Positions 1 to 12,185 of a DNA stretch of 64,000 nt are shown one piece after another. Source of the stretch: Siphonodentalium dalli (Eukaryota; Mollusca; Scaphopoda; Gadilida; Siphonodentaliidae). The position numbers and the translations under genes were made by a program. The first letter of the stretch is position 1. Each line of letters starts with the position of its first letter. Below the pieces are notes generated by a model. The model did not search any database. It had not been told where the DNA came from and worked only from the letters and a program-made list of their open reading frames with translations. Location: the NCBI GenBank assembly GCA_032622095.1, contig CP136068.1:158173465-158237464 (forward strand), read 5' to 3'.

Positions 1-1365
1 AATGTAATACTATCGAACTTAATTTATAGCCAATATTACTATATACCATCAGAATAATATCAAAATCACCATAAACCTACATATACATTCAATGATTGTG
101 CAAAACTAATTAACGAGTGTCCCAAACCATATACAGCTTAAAACCGCGCAATGGGCGTCTCAAACCAACAACTTATAATAGGATACCAAACCAACCTATG
201 AGTGTCCCTGTCCATATAACTGCGCCCCAAATCAGCCAATTTGTGTCCCAAACCACCTAGTAAGTATTCCAATCCACCCAGGTAGAGTCACAAATCCAAC
301 CAAATCGTGCCCAAACCATCTATGTACCTCAAACATACTATGTGTGTCCCAAATCAACCAATTTGTGTCCATAACCATTCACACTGTGTCCCCCACACGA
401 CGATTGCATCAAACCAACAGGAGTGTCTAAAATATTCAATCACCCCCGATGTCCCATACCACCTAATGTGTGTCACAAACTAGTATTCGAAACAACCCAT
501 TGATATCTAAAACTATCCAGCAAGTGACCCATGGTTTGGTAAACGCATTGCATGGATTTGGTACACTCAGTTGATGATCTGGAATACTCGTTGGAGGATA
601 TTTACACTATTTAAATGCATTGATATGACAGTTAGTAAATATAGCTTGTGATACCAGTTGGATGGATTGGGAACTCATTTTGTTTGTGATACTAGTTTTA
701 TGGTTTGGGTCAACGCTGGGTGGTTTGTGACACCCGTTTGATGGTTTGTGACACCAATTGTGTGGTCTGGGACACTCGCTATGGATTTGTGACACTTATT
801 GTGGCAATGATGACAATAGTTGAATGGATTGAGACGACATTCGGGTGGCTTTGGAGTCGTTTGGACACCTGTTGTATGACATAGGACACTACCCGTGTGG
901 CTTGGGATACTAGATGTGTGGCATAAGGGACATAATGTATGCCGAATTGACACTCTTTGTGTGGTTTAGGACACCCGCTGGCTTGCTTGGGGCACCCGTT
1001 GTGTTGTTTGGTGCACCAACTGAATGGTTTGACATACTCGTGCGCTCGTATATGGTTTGGAACACTCGTTGGATGGTTAGGGACACACATAGGGTAGTTT
1101 GATACAACTGTTTGGTGGTTTAGGGCACAATCTGGGTGGTTTTGAACATTCTTTAAATGGGTTGGGACATTAATCGGGTGGATAGAGACATCATTTGGGT
1201 GGTTTGGGACACTCATTTGGGACAATATTTGGATTTGGATTGGGATACTCACTGGTTGGTTTTGCATACAAGGTTAGTGCTTTGTAACTCTGTTCTGTAT
1301 ATTGTTTGGTACACTCGTTATGTGGTTTGGGATACCCATGGAATGCGATCGCAATTTTCGCCGTC
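1..1365. repeat. 24-bp degenerate minisatellite that switches strand near 535
   Basis: The stretch is built from diverged units of about 24 bp around the core GTCCCAAACCACC. From 1 to about 530 the core reads in this direction. From about 535 to 1360 it reads as the complement (GGTTTGGGACACTCG), so the array is two blocks facing each other. Because 24 is a multiple of 3, several long frames stay open (an 8-residue V-P-N-H-P-type repeat on the minus strand), but these have no exon signals and I do not call them genes. Confidence 0.85.
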
Positions 1366-1469
1366 ATTTTGAAACCTTTGAACACCGAATTGTCAAATCA
1401 TCGTACACTATGACTTACTATTCTCGGATTAGGATTGGACATCATGTATGGTGGCACAACTAGCTATTT

Positions 1470-1905
1470 ACGCCTACATGGAGCTCAGTGGTCCAGTGGT
1501 AACCGTGCCGGACTTGTTTTCGCTGTAAACACAACGATATGGGTTCGCGGCTCGAGGCCGGTCTCTTGTGAGTCTTCACACAGCAGTGGCTTGGCCGCTT
1601 TGAGCGACGTGCAACTGTCGGATTGTTCGCTGTTTCAAAACCCGCGCCAAGTTGTGACCCTTGAGAAAGGTCGCTCGTACTATGTCGGCTTCGCATCACT
1701 CATGTGTTAAACAATTACCAGTCAGATTGTCATACTGATGAGTATCAGAGCATGTTCTGATCAAACCAGAGCAGCGCCTGCAATGGCTGCAGCCGGTTCA
1801 TTGGTTGGCTTGTACAAATGACTGGGGTAATATTGTACCAAGCGTGTTAGAGCTAGTAATGGATTAATCGCTATATAAAACTGGTCATTATCATTATTAC
1901 TATAG
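1470..1905 (+). mobile_element. tRNA-derived SINE
   Basis: The head looks like a tRNA gene with an internal pol III promoter. An A-box-like AGCTCAGTGGTCCAGTGG lies at about 1480-1500 and a B-box-like GGTTCGCGGCTCGAGGCC at about 1540-1560. The spacing is right for a tRNA, but the remainder does not fold as a complete tRNA. A GC-rich body of about 300 bp follows and ends near 1860-1905 in an AT-rich tail with TCATTATCATTATTAC. This head-body-tail layout is typical of SINEs. The family is not identified, and the frames open through it (for example 1435-1710) are by-products. Confidence 0.65.
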
Positions 1906-2700
1906 TTTTCGTATAAGTGGAAAATATCTGGTGAAATATTGAAACTTACGGTTGTCAGAAGTGAGTTGTGTATACTCCCGGGAATGAGGCTATCGTTGCA
2001 ACCCCGTAGTGCATGTTACATACACGGACATATTTTAAAGTCGAAATAGTTAGGGCAAACAACAGTCCTGGTTCCTGGAATAAAATTACAATTTTCTCTC
2101 ATTGTTTTTTGTTTGCATTTTTTACCCAAATATAAGGAATTTCCCTTAATGAAACGCATCATAATTTAGAATATGTTATTGTGTGGTCATATCTATCAGT
2201 CAGGGAACTCGACTCAACGTATGTAGTCGGCAGAATTGTTTGCTAACAAGATTCCAATTTCACCATTTTTTTTTTACATATTTATTTTGACTAAAAATTA
2301 CGACTTTCCCATCCTGGAGATTTTGGATATGTTATTGTATGGGTATGGTCACATTAAAACAAAAATGGAAATAAAGTAATAATAGGACCATATCTCAAAG
2401 AGCTGTAGAAAATTCCCCCAACAGCGGATTTTTTGCGGAGTTTGAATATGTTGTACCCTGATATATATGTTGTACCCGACAAAATGACACGAAAAACAGC
2501 CTATTGCCAATTTGTTCTAGGTTGACTTCAACATTGAGTCTAAACGACTAGACTACAGTGGCCCCCGTTTCAGAGCGAATGTCAAGTACTCAGTTTCCGG
2601 TTTATATAGGGTGATGTCGGCGCTCTATCTGACCAAATTCCGTCATACATATCAAAGTTAGACAATACAACAAAAATGCATCGTAGAATATCATCTTGGT
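1906..2700. other. AT-rich intergenic sequence, nothing recognised
   Basis: No convincing ORF, splice-bounded exon, RNA gene or tandem repeat was seen. It contains simple T-runs and ordinary AT-rich DNA up to the first copy of the TIR described next. Confidence 0.4.
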
Positions 2701-2750
2701 TAAACCCCTGTCACACTCAGGCCGGCGCTTGCATTGCGCTTAAAATTATC
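2701..2750 (+). repeat. Orphan left terminal repeat of the 3.05-6.7 kb transposon family
   Basis: This stretch carries TGTCACACTCAGGCCGGCG followed by CTTGCATTGCGCT. It matches, inverted, the right end at 6644-6706, and directly the left end at 3061-3125. It is a second left end about 360 bp upstream of the first, so either one element is nested beside another or the terminus was duplicated. Between the two left ends lies a GC-richer stretch with a TATAAATA box at about 2963. Confidence 0.6.
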
Positions 2751-3142
2751 AACATATGAGTAACACGCAGGAGGAGCGCGGAAAACTGTCCAAAATTGTC
2801 TAACTGTTAACACAAAGTATGCTCCTATTGCGTTCCTACTTTGTCAAGTCTCACGCTCTCGTTGTGCTTTCTCTAGTCCTTGGTGCGCTCAAGTCGCTGC
2901 TATTGTGTTGCTAGTACGTTCTCAATACGTTTGCAAAACGTTCTCTGCGCGGGCGCGGAGAGTATAAATAGCGTCTCCTGCGTTCTCTAGTCATAGTGAG
3001 TTTTTAGGTTGTGGGGAATATACCCAACAATCCACAATAGATTAGCTTCCGATTAAACCACTGTCACACTCCGCTGCGATCAGGCCGGCGATTGCATTGC
3101 GCTGAAAAAGTTATCAAAGCGCCTAGCAAAGCGCATTAAGGT

Positions 3143-3712
3143 ATCCAATAACCGATTGGTGGCGCAGTTGACACTGGCCAGGACGGGAGAGGGTCCCCGT
3201 GATCGCACCTGAGCGCCAGAGCGCCGCGATTGTTTTGTGCATGCACAAAACAAGCGCAGAGGTTTGGCGTTCTTACCAGGCGCAGTACCGTCGCCACGAC
3301 AGCGCAAAGCGAACGACATGAGCACCCCGTTGAAGTAGCAAGGACGGATTCAAGCTACTCGTGGTCGCAGCAAGAATTCCTCTGCAACTGCAGTAAGCTT
3401 ACTATGGCTTGGTCAGAACGCCGAGACTCTGCGCTTGTTTTGTGCATGCACAACTTGTTTTGTGCATGCACAAAACAAGCGCGGCGCTCTGACAGCGCCA
3501 AGCGAGCATCATGAGCGCCCCGCTGACCTAGCAAGGACGGATACAAGCTACTCGTGGTCGCAGCAAGAATTCATCTGCAACTGCAGTAAGCATACTACGC
3601 CTTGGTCAGAACGCAGAGCCTCTGCGCGGCGCTCTGGTGCCTATGTGCGACCACGGAGACCCTCTCCTGTCCTAGCCAGTGTCCACTGCGTCACCAATCG
3701 GTTCTTGGAGAC
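3143..3712. repeat. Subterminal inverted repeat with internal direct repeats and GTGCATGCAC palindromes
   Basis: Arms of about 85 bp (3143-3230 and 3620-3712) are inverted copies. Between them a ~200-bp segment occurs twice: AGCAAGGACGGAT starts near 3339 and again near 3530. The palindrome TTTTGTGCATGCACAAAA or a part of it occurs at about 3233, 3438 and 3457. The region is GC-rich compared with the surrounding DNA. Confidence 0.7.
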
Positions 3713-6329
3713 CTTAGCCCCGGATGTGTTCAGTTACTGAACAGTAAGTGTTCAATTTTGAACGTATATGTTCAGAAAACTCATTTATTAACGGTAGTGT
3801 TCAAACCTGCATGGACGTCGATCCGCTTGTGTTAGTATACTTAGTTACTTCACATATAATTATATCGCATATGCTTACGGGATTAATGAATACTCGTTTG
3901 TGAAACTGATGTTTTGTGACTTCTATTTTGAACAATTGTGAAACTAAATGCGGATGCGCTGGTCTATTTTGCTTCACGATTAGTTTTATTTTGTTTTGTT
4001 TTGAGCATTTTTCAGATCGGTAGAAAACATATCAGGGAGTGGTGGCGACACGGGAGAAGGGGTGGGGTAGTTGTAAATTGCAAATCCCAGATATAAAATT
4101 GCACCCCTCCCCAAATGGCAATTGTCCCATTCAGTCAAATCCGTATCACATATCCGTGAATATATATAGTGTTCATATATTGATCGATATCGATATTTTT
4201 ATGTTGCCGATTCATCACTTGTGTAGAAAATCACGATATAATACGATCCCACGCTATTTTGTTTTACACTAATTTCAGTATTGAACACTGACGTTCAGTC
4301 CGTGTTCGCTTCTCTTGAACATATGTGTTCAATGTGAGACCACGGGCATGGTCATTAATCATTCACGCTTAACTAATGGCATGCGATCCCACTGGACTGT
4401 CTGCATCGAGTTCTCTTAACAAAATAGCATGTAGCGTCATCTTTTGAAACATGATATCGTTCCACGCAACTGGCATTAATTAATTTCGGTTTGAATATCT
4501 GTGTAGTTTAATGTATATGGATGGACAAAGCCTTCACATTAATGGAACCAAGTCAGTTGCGCCATTCTTTGGCGTTAGATTAAAGGTTCGAAACATAGTT
4601 GGTATGTATAAGGTCTTTACTGACAAGAGACAAGGTCAAGTTTACCAATACAGCCTGCACTACGCATGGTAAGTACCAGTATATGTAATCCAATGTATCA
4701 TCATCATAATTATCAGCATATGTGTTTATGTATATATTTATCTAAAAACATGCAAAGTTAAAATTTTGACAATTCAGTTGAGGACATTAGTTGGACATTT
4801 CGCACCCAATTGTGGTTAAAATTGTTCTAATTTTTTTGTTTGATATTCCGTCCAGATATTAGTGGGGAATATGCTGATATCGGTTGATTTTGTGATAATG
4901 AGTGAGTGTCTCATTCATGCAGGTACTGTTTAAAACTTCTGTGAACTTTGTCATAAGCATTTTCACGGTTAATTTTCTCGCAAAAACAAAACAAAAACAC
5001 TTGAGGTCATTGGGGAATATTTGGTGTCACATATATATTAAATTTGATTATATTAGTTGATCTCCAATAAAAATATATTGATGTGCCGGTTATTCGTACA
5101 TGGATCATTTTCTAAACTAGTTAACGTGTGCTGTTCCACCGTTTTAATTGGTGATGTTCGCGTGTGGCCAAACACTGAAAGAAATAATGTTTTATAATTT
5201 CGGAAGCGGTGTTGACTGCATGGTGTCTTTGAATTGGTACTGTATTAATATCAGGATATCATAATATGATTGTAAAGCCGGGAAACTCGGAAAAAAGTGC
5301 TGGGTGGTAAGATCGCATCCTAATAGCATCCAGAATTGGAAAACTAAAATTCTAATATATTAAATTATTCTTTCTTTCAGGAGCTGCATATAGAGCATCG
5401 ATCGAATATCTGCGGAAACTTTGGGCACAACATATACGGATGCTACAAACTACTCACGTTGGGTGTAGCTGAACTACCAAAAATTATTTGACCGTGGAAA
5501 TGTCTATTGCTATATTAGCTAGCACCGTCAACAAATTCTAGTGACTGTTAAGCCATTACTGCATGGTGTCAGCTGGTGCCAAAAATCGAGAAAGTTCAAC
5601 AGGAACCGTCGCAGAAATACATCGCACATTCAATGTTAAAAGATTTGTGGACTAATGTGTGTGACTAATTCCGATAGTTCAAAGAATTGGACCTAAGATG
5701 ATAAACCTCACGTCTAGCCTTACCTAAAACATGGTAACTGTGATGCACTGTCCGAGATGTAAGGCTGACAGTTTGTTATTAATTCAGTGGTTGAAGGATA
5801 TTCCAGATGTTCAGGATGTTCATTCGGCCAACTGGATTTCGTGCGAAATTAATACTGTTGCCAATGCTGACCAACACAGCATGGATGTTTTTGGATGCGG
5901 ATTATTCAAGTAAACGTATAGACTGTTGTGCCATTGCTTCATCAGCTTATCAGTCTTATTAAATGTTATTTACCTATATATATAATACTCACATTTTTAT
6001 TAGGTTGAATGACCTTATTCCCCAACAATTACATCAGCATTTCATAAAATATACATGCTTCTGTATGGAACAGTTGCATTATATTTAAATTATTAGGGAT
6101 AGCTTCAGCTTGTTCTCAGTAACCATACATTAATAACCACAAAAGTATTGGGCCAGTTAATTTGTATTAGATGTACACAGGAGAAGAATGGCACTAAGAC
6201 TGTTAAAGTGTGACTACAGACTGTTCACAATTTCTCACCCATTTTATATTGAATTTGATCTCGCGTTTGCGAAGCCGTGTGTTCGTGTATATGAAGAATC
6301 CTAGTATTTAAATTTAGTTATTTTGTGAA

Positions 6330-6635
6330 CACGTGTGTTCAGATTTTGTTGTTTAAACACATATAAGTGTTCAAAATCTGTTGCAGTGTTCGGAACACAT
6401 CAAGCGTTCACATATTTCGAACACTCATGTTCAAAATCTGAACATGATGTGTTCAAAACTGAACGCTTATATGCATTCATAAATTGAACACATCCATTCA
6501 ATTCATTGAACACATGCGTTCAAATCTGAACACCGGGGACCGTTCAGAGTAATTGAACACCTCTGTTCTAAATTGAACACTGAACAGTGTTCATTATCTG
6601 TTGCATTTTTGGCGTTAAAATTTGAACACTTTTAT
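6330..6635. promoter_or_regulatory. Cluster of TGTTCA/TGAACA palindromic half-sites
   Basis: More than 15 GTGTTCA or TGAACAC half-sites lie within 300 bp. Several are paired as inverted repeats with short spacers, such as GTTCAAAATCTGAACA. The cluster is just inside the right TIR and is mirrored by smaller clusters at 3725-3800 and 4280-4335. The most likely role is a subterminal protein-binding region of the transposon. The pairing resembles steroid-receptor-type elements, but that may be chance. Confidence 0.55.
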
Positions 6636-6709
6636 TTACAGTGTGGGCGCTTTGATACTTTTGCAGCGCAATGCAAGCGCCGGCCTGAGTGTGACATGGG
6701 CTTTAGCGT

Positions 6710-7690
6710 ACATAGAACAATTATGTCATATGCTCTCTGAATTCCAAGATGTCCTGTTAAAATTAAGACATGTGAGATTATTTTGTTTGTTCTAAGTGAT
6801 AATTATCATAATATATCCGCCACATATAACAAGGTTGTCATTCACGAATTACAGCTCAGTGGTGTCATTTGAACTATTCATAATGTATGTAATTTCCAGT
6901 ATGCCTTAAGTACCAAAATGGGCACCCTGCCCGCAGTATTCTGCACAAAAACCAGGATTACATTTAATTTACGATTTATTATGCTGATTTATTCTATTAA
7001 AGAAATGATTTTCCAATCGAATAATGTTAGAAATATGTCCATATTCTTAACAGATGAGCCGCATCGGAGAATCAGACATTAAAAACATAAAAAATAGATT
7101 GAGGACAATCTGGTAATCAGGTCGTGAATGGCGACCAATTCCCCGTGAAGTAGATGAGCATTGTCATAACGTTTAGTGACATTGTGCACTTTTGTGTAGA
7201 TTGTTCACCAGGCCCCTTTGGTCCGAGGTACCAAGTCACAAAAGCGAGGCCCACCGTCTTTAAGCGAGATTCTGACATTTGAACAATAACCAAATTTTTA
7301 AGTTAGATGATGCTCCTGTAGGTTAAACATATTTTATTTCCGATACAAAATATATACCACAAACATAGATTGGTACAGTTAGAGATGACCACCCTCGCCA
7401 ACTAACACGAAGCAATCACACAACAATACAAAAATATCATCATACAAAGAAATAGACATGTGCGATGAAGCATGGCGAGCGGTGGACCTAATATGAACTA
7501 ACAGAAAGGGAATGGCTAAACTGACATCATTCCTCTACATCGATAGTTGCTGAATAATTCAACTTCCTGAAGTGTAAGCCTCCTGAATTTGTTCTGTGAT
7601 CTTGATTCTGGAAGTAAAATGTTTCGAAATTATCGTTGATGTTTTATATCGTGCATATATTAGCGATCGGAATCCTTCCACACGGCGTCG
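6710..7690. other. AT-rich sequence without recognised genes
   Basis: No exon, RNA gene or tandem repeat was recognised between the right end of the TIR element and the start of the dispersed repeat near 7755. Confidence 0.4.
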
Positions 7691-7754
7691 CCTAATGCAC
7701 GTATGACAACATACTAGGATGCCATCACAGGGGCTTGTCGCAACGAAAACGAGT

Positions 7755-8270
7755 AAAAATATTAACAAGAAAACCAATGTCTGAAATGGTAACGCGCTCA
7801 AGATCATATATTATATACCCATGATTGTAATTATAGAATATAAAATATATTGGTTTCGTGAATGACCAACTCAGAATTCCGTTAAAATAACAGCACCTAA
7901 TTAACGAACCGGCGGCCGACTCCGCCGTCTCCGACCACAACCCCCAGTGGACTGCAGAACGAAAAAGGTATATAAAAGTTGAAATATAAGACTTACAAAT
8001 TATCTTTTTCATTCCTTTTATTTGTAATTGACATAGCTTCTCACAAACCAAAAATCAACATTATTGACATTACGGTAACGACAATAAACGAAATTGAAAT
8101 TCCAAACTACACCTTTTACCTGACTCGGCCTCCGGCTCGCAGTTCGACTTTTAATCTTCCCAAAAATTCACATTCTATAAATAAAACACACCCATGTTAA
8201 TGGATGCGCCCAGGCGAAACGAGAATCTCTACATTGGTATACACGCGGCGCGCGTAATAAAAAACAAAAT
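7755..8270 (+). repeat. Dispersed repeat, copy 1 (inverted relative to 29.2 kb)
   Basis: The segment matches the minus strand of 29225-29760 over its whole length. Shared landmarks include GGTTTCGTGAATGACCAAC, AATTCCGTTAAAA, AATTAACGAACCGGCGGCC, TTGTAATTGACATAGCTT and the Cys-poor GCGCCCAGGCGAAA end. A third, shorter copy lies at about 34780-34930. The ends are not defined well enough to name a family, and no coding potential survives. Confidence 0.7.
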
Positions 8271-8636
8271 TAAAACGAACGCGTATAAGCATTATATCAA
8301 TAGCAATTCGTTTCTTAAAGTGGTGGGATCGTTTTTATTGCTTGTTAATTTACATGTTTTACTCGTTCTCGTAACGAGAAGCCGATATGGACGCCACCAA
8401 TGTCTGTGACGCGAGAAATAGCCTGATCGGCCACCAACGCTGCCGCGTATATTGTCGTGTGTTGTTTTAGAGTTGTAATTTCACTCTAAAAAGTCCGTAT
8501 CCTTGTTGATATTGTGTTATCAAAGTTTTGAATGACGGGACGTGATATCTATATATACATAAGTGTGATTTATTTCTACATCATATTGTAATCAAATCTG
8601 CCAGAGATTACAGCGTTGTGATTCCGCGACCAGTTA

Positions 8637-9075
8637 TATATATTTACATACTAAGAAGCTAAGAACATATAGGCGTTTCAAAAGAAATTTTGAGTTAGAA
8701 CCCTACCTTATTCACACAGCTTCCCAAACTGATCGTACAATGTTTACGCGACTGAGAATAAGTAATCATTCTCTTGCTATTGAAAAAGGTAGGCATACGC
8801 AACCGAAAAAGACACCGTTTATACCATTACGGCTGTGTGTTTTTTGTGAAGACAAAATCGTCGAAGACGAAAGACACTTCTTAATTGACTGCCCCCATTA
8901 TTCCACCCAGCGTAGTGAATTACTAAAACTAATGGAGGGAAATTTTATTAATTTTCGACTGATGAGTAGATGGGACCAACTGAAGCATATATTAGATAAT
9001 GACCTTACACAACATTGTGCGAAAGTTTGCAACATAGTCAGGAGGTTTTTCGAGTGCAGATTGAACAATACATAA
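8637..9075 (+). pseudogene. LINE (CR1/L2-like) ORF2 C-terminal fragment
   Basis: The open frame ends at 9075 and extends upstream of the ATG at 8740, reading LRTYRRFKRNF-ELEPYL before it. It then gives the typical LINE end: a phrase like RLRISNHSLAIEKGRH, a CCHC-type knuckle CVFCEDKIVEDERHFLIDC, and a basic tail. The RT and endonuclease domains are missing, so this is a 5'-truncated retrocopy. The 3' UTR (to about 9235) ends in AATAAATAAATTATATTCTA, the kind of short-repeat tail seen in these elements. It is not a host gene. Confidence 0.8.
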
Positions 9076-9235
9076 ATATTATTATATGATGTATATTAAG
9101 TTACTTGACTGAGTGATGTTATTATTATACAGTTTATATATGTTCATGTACCATATTAATATTATATATATGTATGGCAACCTGTCCCAACCCAGGGACG
9201 TATTTTGCTTAATAAATAAATTATATTCTATATTC

Positions 9236-9705
9236 TACTAAGTGTGATTATCACTAAATCCAGCATTCCGATTGGTCGGCGCCCACGTGACTAGTTGCAA
9301 TTATTTCTCGGTGAACGCGCAACAGGTCATAACTGCAGCCCCATAATTACATCGACGCGTCATCGTTTTCGAAAAGAAGAACGCGTAATGTTTTGGGCGC
9401 ATTTGGACTTGACTTAATAAATCATCATGTTTCAATATAAAGAGCCTCGTTGTTTCTGTTAACTTTGACAAGGGCGCTATGGGATATTTTGGGCTGGTTT
9501 TGTCACGATACACTTTTCGATTTAAACATATTTACAAACTTGGCTTTTTCGCTAAATGTATATAAATATAAGGATTAACTGTCATGTGGACTGTTTTTAT
9601 GGAGATGTAACCGTGAGGTAAGTGGTCATAACTTGTATGTAATACCCTTCGGGTTTTACACAAGTCCAACAGTCCACATGACAGGTAATCCTTATATATA
9701 CAGCT
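9236..9705 (+). mobile_element. Foldback MITE family F, copy 1
   Basis: The element starts with AGTGTGATTATCACTAAATC and CCGATTGGTCGGCGCCCACG and runs about 330 bp of unique sequence. It ends in a long hairpin near 9565-9700, whose arms contain AAGGATTAACTGTCATGTGG and, in other copies, GGTTACATCTCCATAAAAAC. Further copies lie at 49250-49735 and 60659-61165, with a reversed copy at 63155-63632. The right arm of this copy is partly deleted. No coding sequence is present. Confidence 0.75.
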
Positions 9706-11080
9706 ATTCAGCGAGGGAAATGAAGGAGTCTCGTGTTAGGTTCACAGATGGACCTTTGTTTACCTTTCTGTTAAATTAAAAATAGGAACATTTTATGTAA
9801 GAAGTATACGATACATGCATATAAACATTAACCGAAAAAATTCAATGTGTAATATATATGTATCCTGATTGAATTTGAGCCTGGTATAAACTATCGCTTG
9901 ATCAGTGATCGTATTAGTAGGGTAATTTTATACCACGATATCATGGGGTGGGTCCCGATTCTTAGGAGGAAGAACATAGAATTGAAAATAATAACAGAAT
10001 GTATATGCTGCGCTAGTCAACGTCAGTGATAGCGGCCTGTTATGCTATGCTTTTGCGTCGCCCTGTTATTCACAGAGTGTACTAAGGTATTACCACACTT
10101 CAAGAAGAACAAATATTAATAAGATACATTTGTCACCACACGCACCAGCACATATCTAGGGTCTCGATTAAACAGTGTACATGGTTTGAAATGAAAAAGA
10201 AAGATTAAGCACATTCGCCAGGCCCGAATAACAACTAATCAAATCAGATTTGCCTGTCGTAATGACTCGGTGTTGACCGTGCTTTATACAACGGACACAA
10301 TTTTGCTCACACGAACGAATACCGTTTTCTTTCTGCGCGCATTTCAATACCAAGCCGTTTGCATCGGTATGCGTGTAGAACAGTATACATATCTACATCA
10401 ATTTAAACGAACTCTAAGTCGCGAATAATCCCTAGTTGCCAACGCAATTAGAGGACGAGACACAGACTAGATATGTCTGCGAATGGCTGTTGAATATATA
10501 ATTTATGTAGTGGATACTTCTCGCCCCTTTATGTTCAAGAATGTGAACATTAATATACAAAATATATATAAAAAGAAACAAAGAAAAAAGGCCTATAATT
10601 GAAATGAACCAAGAATGTATACTGCTAGAATTGAAGTCCATCAACAAGTGTGGCCAATCTATAAAAGCCGTCAAATCCCCTCAATAGGATAATCCTATAA
10701 CGCAGCGATGACAATCTGATCGAGGACCACAGATAGCTTCACATGGATCCTAGCCCGGTATAAACTACCTGGACTATATATACACACACCTGGTGAATAT
10801 GAGCCCTACAATTTTAAGCAAAACGTGTCTGATATGCCATAATGTCTTACCTCGTTTCAGTCGAACACACATCACACGTGGATTATTTATACAACAAAAA
10901 GTAATTAAGCAACTGTCCCAATCAATTTGACGCGAAATTAGTCAAAATTTCCAAAGTCAATTACCAGGCGAACAATACATTAATATTAAAGGGACCCACT
11001 GCCTTCAAAGTGGGTTGGTGTGGAATATGATTTGTTTTATAAAAGTCTCTAAAACATCTATAATAATGCTATGCTTTAAT
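9706..11080. other. No gene recognised
   Basis: AT-rich intergenic DNA. The frames at 10168-10353 and 10432-10674 (minus) show no domain, no repeat identity and no clear splice context. Confidence 0.4.
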
Positions 11081-11176
11081 CTCTAAGACATGAATTCACA
11101 TATAACTGGCGAGAAGTGCAATATTTACAAGGTGCTTAGTGCGAAATATATACATATACATAAAAGAACACAGAAA

Positions 11177-11266
11177 ATGAAGAAGAAGCAGAAAAAGAAG
11201 AAGAAGAAAAGAAGAAGAAGAGGAAAAGAAGAAGAAGATAAGAAGAAGAATAAGATAGAAGAAGAT
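11177..11266 (+). repeat. Purine-only (GAA)n microsatellite
   Basis: About 90 bp is almost pure A/G on the plus strand, built of GAA/GAAG repeats. It explains the Lys/Glu-rich frame that crosses it. Such polypurine mirror tracts can form triplex DNA. Confidence 0.85.
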
Positions 11267-11525
11267 TGGTCGATAGATATGGCGGTAGTCTCTCTGTTAA
11301 CCATCGTCAGTCCTCATTATCATCGTTTTTATATTCATCTAATACGTTCTATCGGTATACTTTTCGAGGATGTCTTATATCAATACTAATAATAATACTA
11401 ATACTAACAACAACAGCAGCCATAACATTTTGACTTGATATTTCAATAACATTAATAAAATGTATTCAGCTATAAATTTCTATTTCTATATTTGAACGCT
11501 AATTTCAGATAAAGTGTTAATTTTC

Positions 11526-11760
11526 TCAAGTCAACGCGACAGACTGTGTCAGTAGCTCGTAAAACTTTTTCTTAGAAGGTGGGTTCCAATATTGTTCGGA
11601 TATGTATTTTACCCGCAGGTGCCTCACGTTGTCGCACTTCATAACAAAATGGTATTCATCACCCAGTTCATTTTTGCAACTACACATATAATAGATCGAC
11701 TTTGTTATAATATTAATGATAACGACATTTCGCACATTGAGAAGATTGTTGTGTAAACAT
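11526..11760 (-). pseudogene. LINE ORF2 C-terminal fragment
   Basis: The minus-strand frame ends at 11526. It contains the zinc-knuckle-like end of CR1/L2-class LINEs (CSCKNELGDEYHFVMKC), followed by a basic stretch LRVKYISEQYW and FYELL. GDE-YHF-xxxC followed by LR-KYI is the standard LINE arrangement. Everything upstream, including the RT, is missing or unrecognisable. It is a different subfamily from the fragment at 8.6-9.1 kb. Confidence 0.7.
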
Positions 11761-12089
11761 TACTGTTATAGTGACATTGACGATCACAGTCCAATTAGTC
11801 CAATAAAATACCAACGTTTAATCAACACTTGAAAAAATTATAATATGTCAAAGTATTGAAAACTATTTTTAAAATAATATGAAGACTAGACATTTGAACT
11901 TAATGCGCAATCAACGGCGTTTGTGTACAAGCTTTGTTTATATAATAATGATTTCAATACGAGAAATTGGAGAACTATCATGAATATAGGAACAAACTTT
12001 TTCTATTTCATCATGTTTTTCTTAGTGATGATGTTTATACATTCGATTATAAATTTTGCCCATATACCTTGGATACCTCTAATTTCTAT

Positions 12090-12185
12090 CATAGTAGTTC
12101 GTAGCACACAATGGCTGCGGCGGACACACGTACCACAGTACCGATGGCATAGTAGGTGTTACAATTTAGATATACTTTCTCGCAG
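12090..12185 (-). repeat. Dispersed repeat family H, fragment
   Basis: It contains the family hallmark near CACACGTACCACAGTACC and GATGGCATAGTAGGTGTTAC, inverted relative to the copy at 12.45-12.70 kb. Related copies lie at 20486-20650 and at 20965-21790 (interrupted by a Harbinger-like element). Confidence 0.55.

Larger units (their letters stand above)
3052..6706. mobile_element. DNA transposon with ~50-bp terminal inverted repeats, non-autonomous
   Basis: The left end (3061-3125) and right end (6644-6706) are inverted repeats sharing CAGGCCGGCG, TTGCATTGCGCT and TATCAAAGCGCC. The left copy has an extra ~10 bp (CCGCTGCGAT) inside it. Next to the left TIR is a second inverted pair (3143-3230 against 3620-3712) enclosing two direct ~200-bp repeats. 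Further in, and again near the right end, are clusters of TGTTCA/TGAACA half-sites (about 3725-3800, 4280-4335 and 6330-6630). Clustered subterminal palindromes of this kind usually bind transposase. No transposase ORF is visible. The superfamily is unassigned because the target-site duplication is not clear. Confidence 0.6.

Noticed and set aside
779-1267. A 162-codon Pro/His/Asn-rich frame
   Set aside because: By-product of the 24-bp repeat, without start context or splice sites.
1478-1565. A functional tRNA gene
   Set aside because: A- and B-box-like motifs are present but the acceptor stem and anticodon arm do not form; it fits a SINE head better.
5731-5913. 60-codon frame with a C-P-R-C motif inside the TIR transposon
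   Set aside because: Too short, no recognised domain, no supporting splice sites; could be a transposase relic but nothing shows it.
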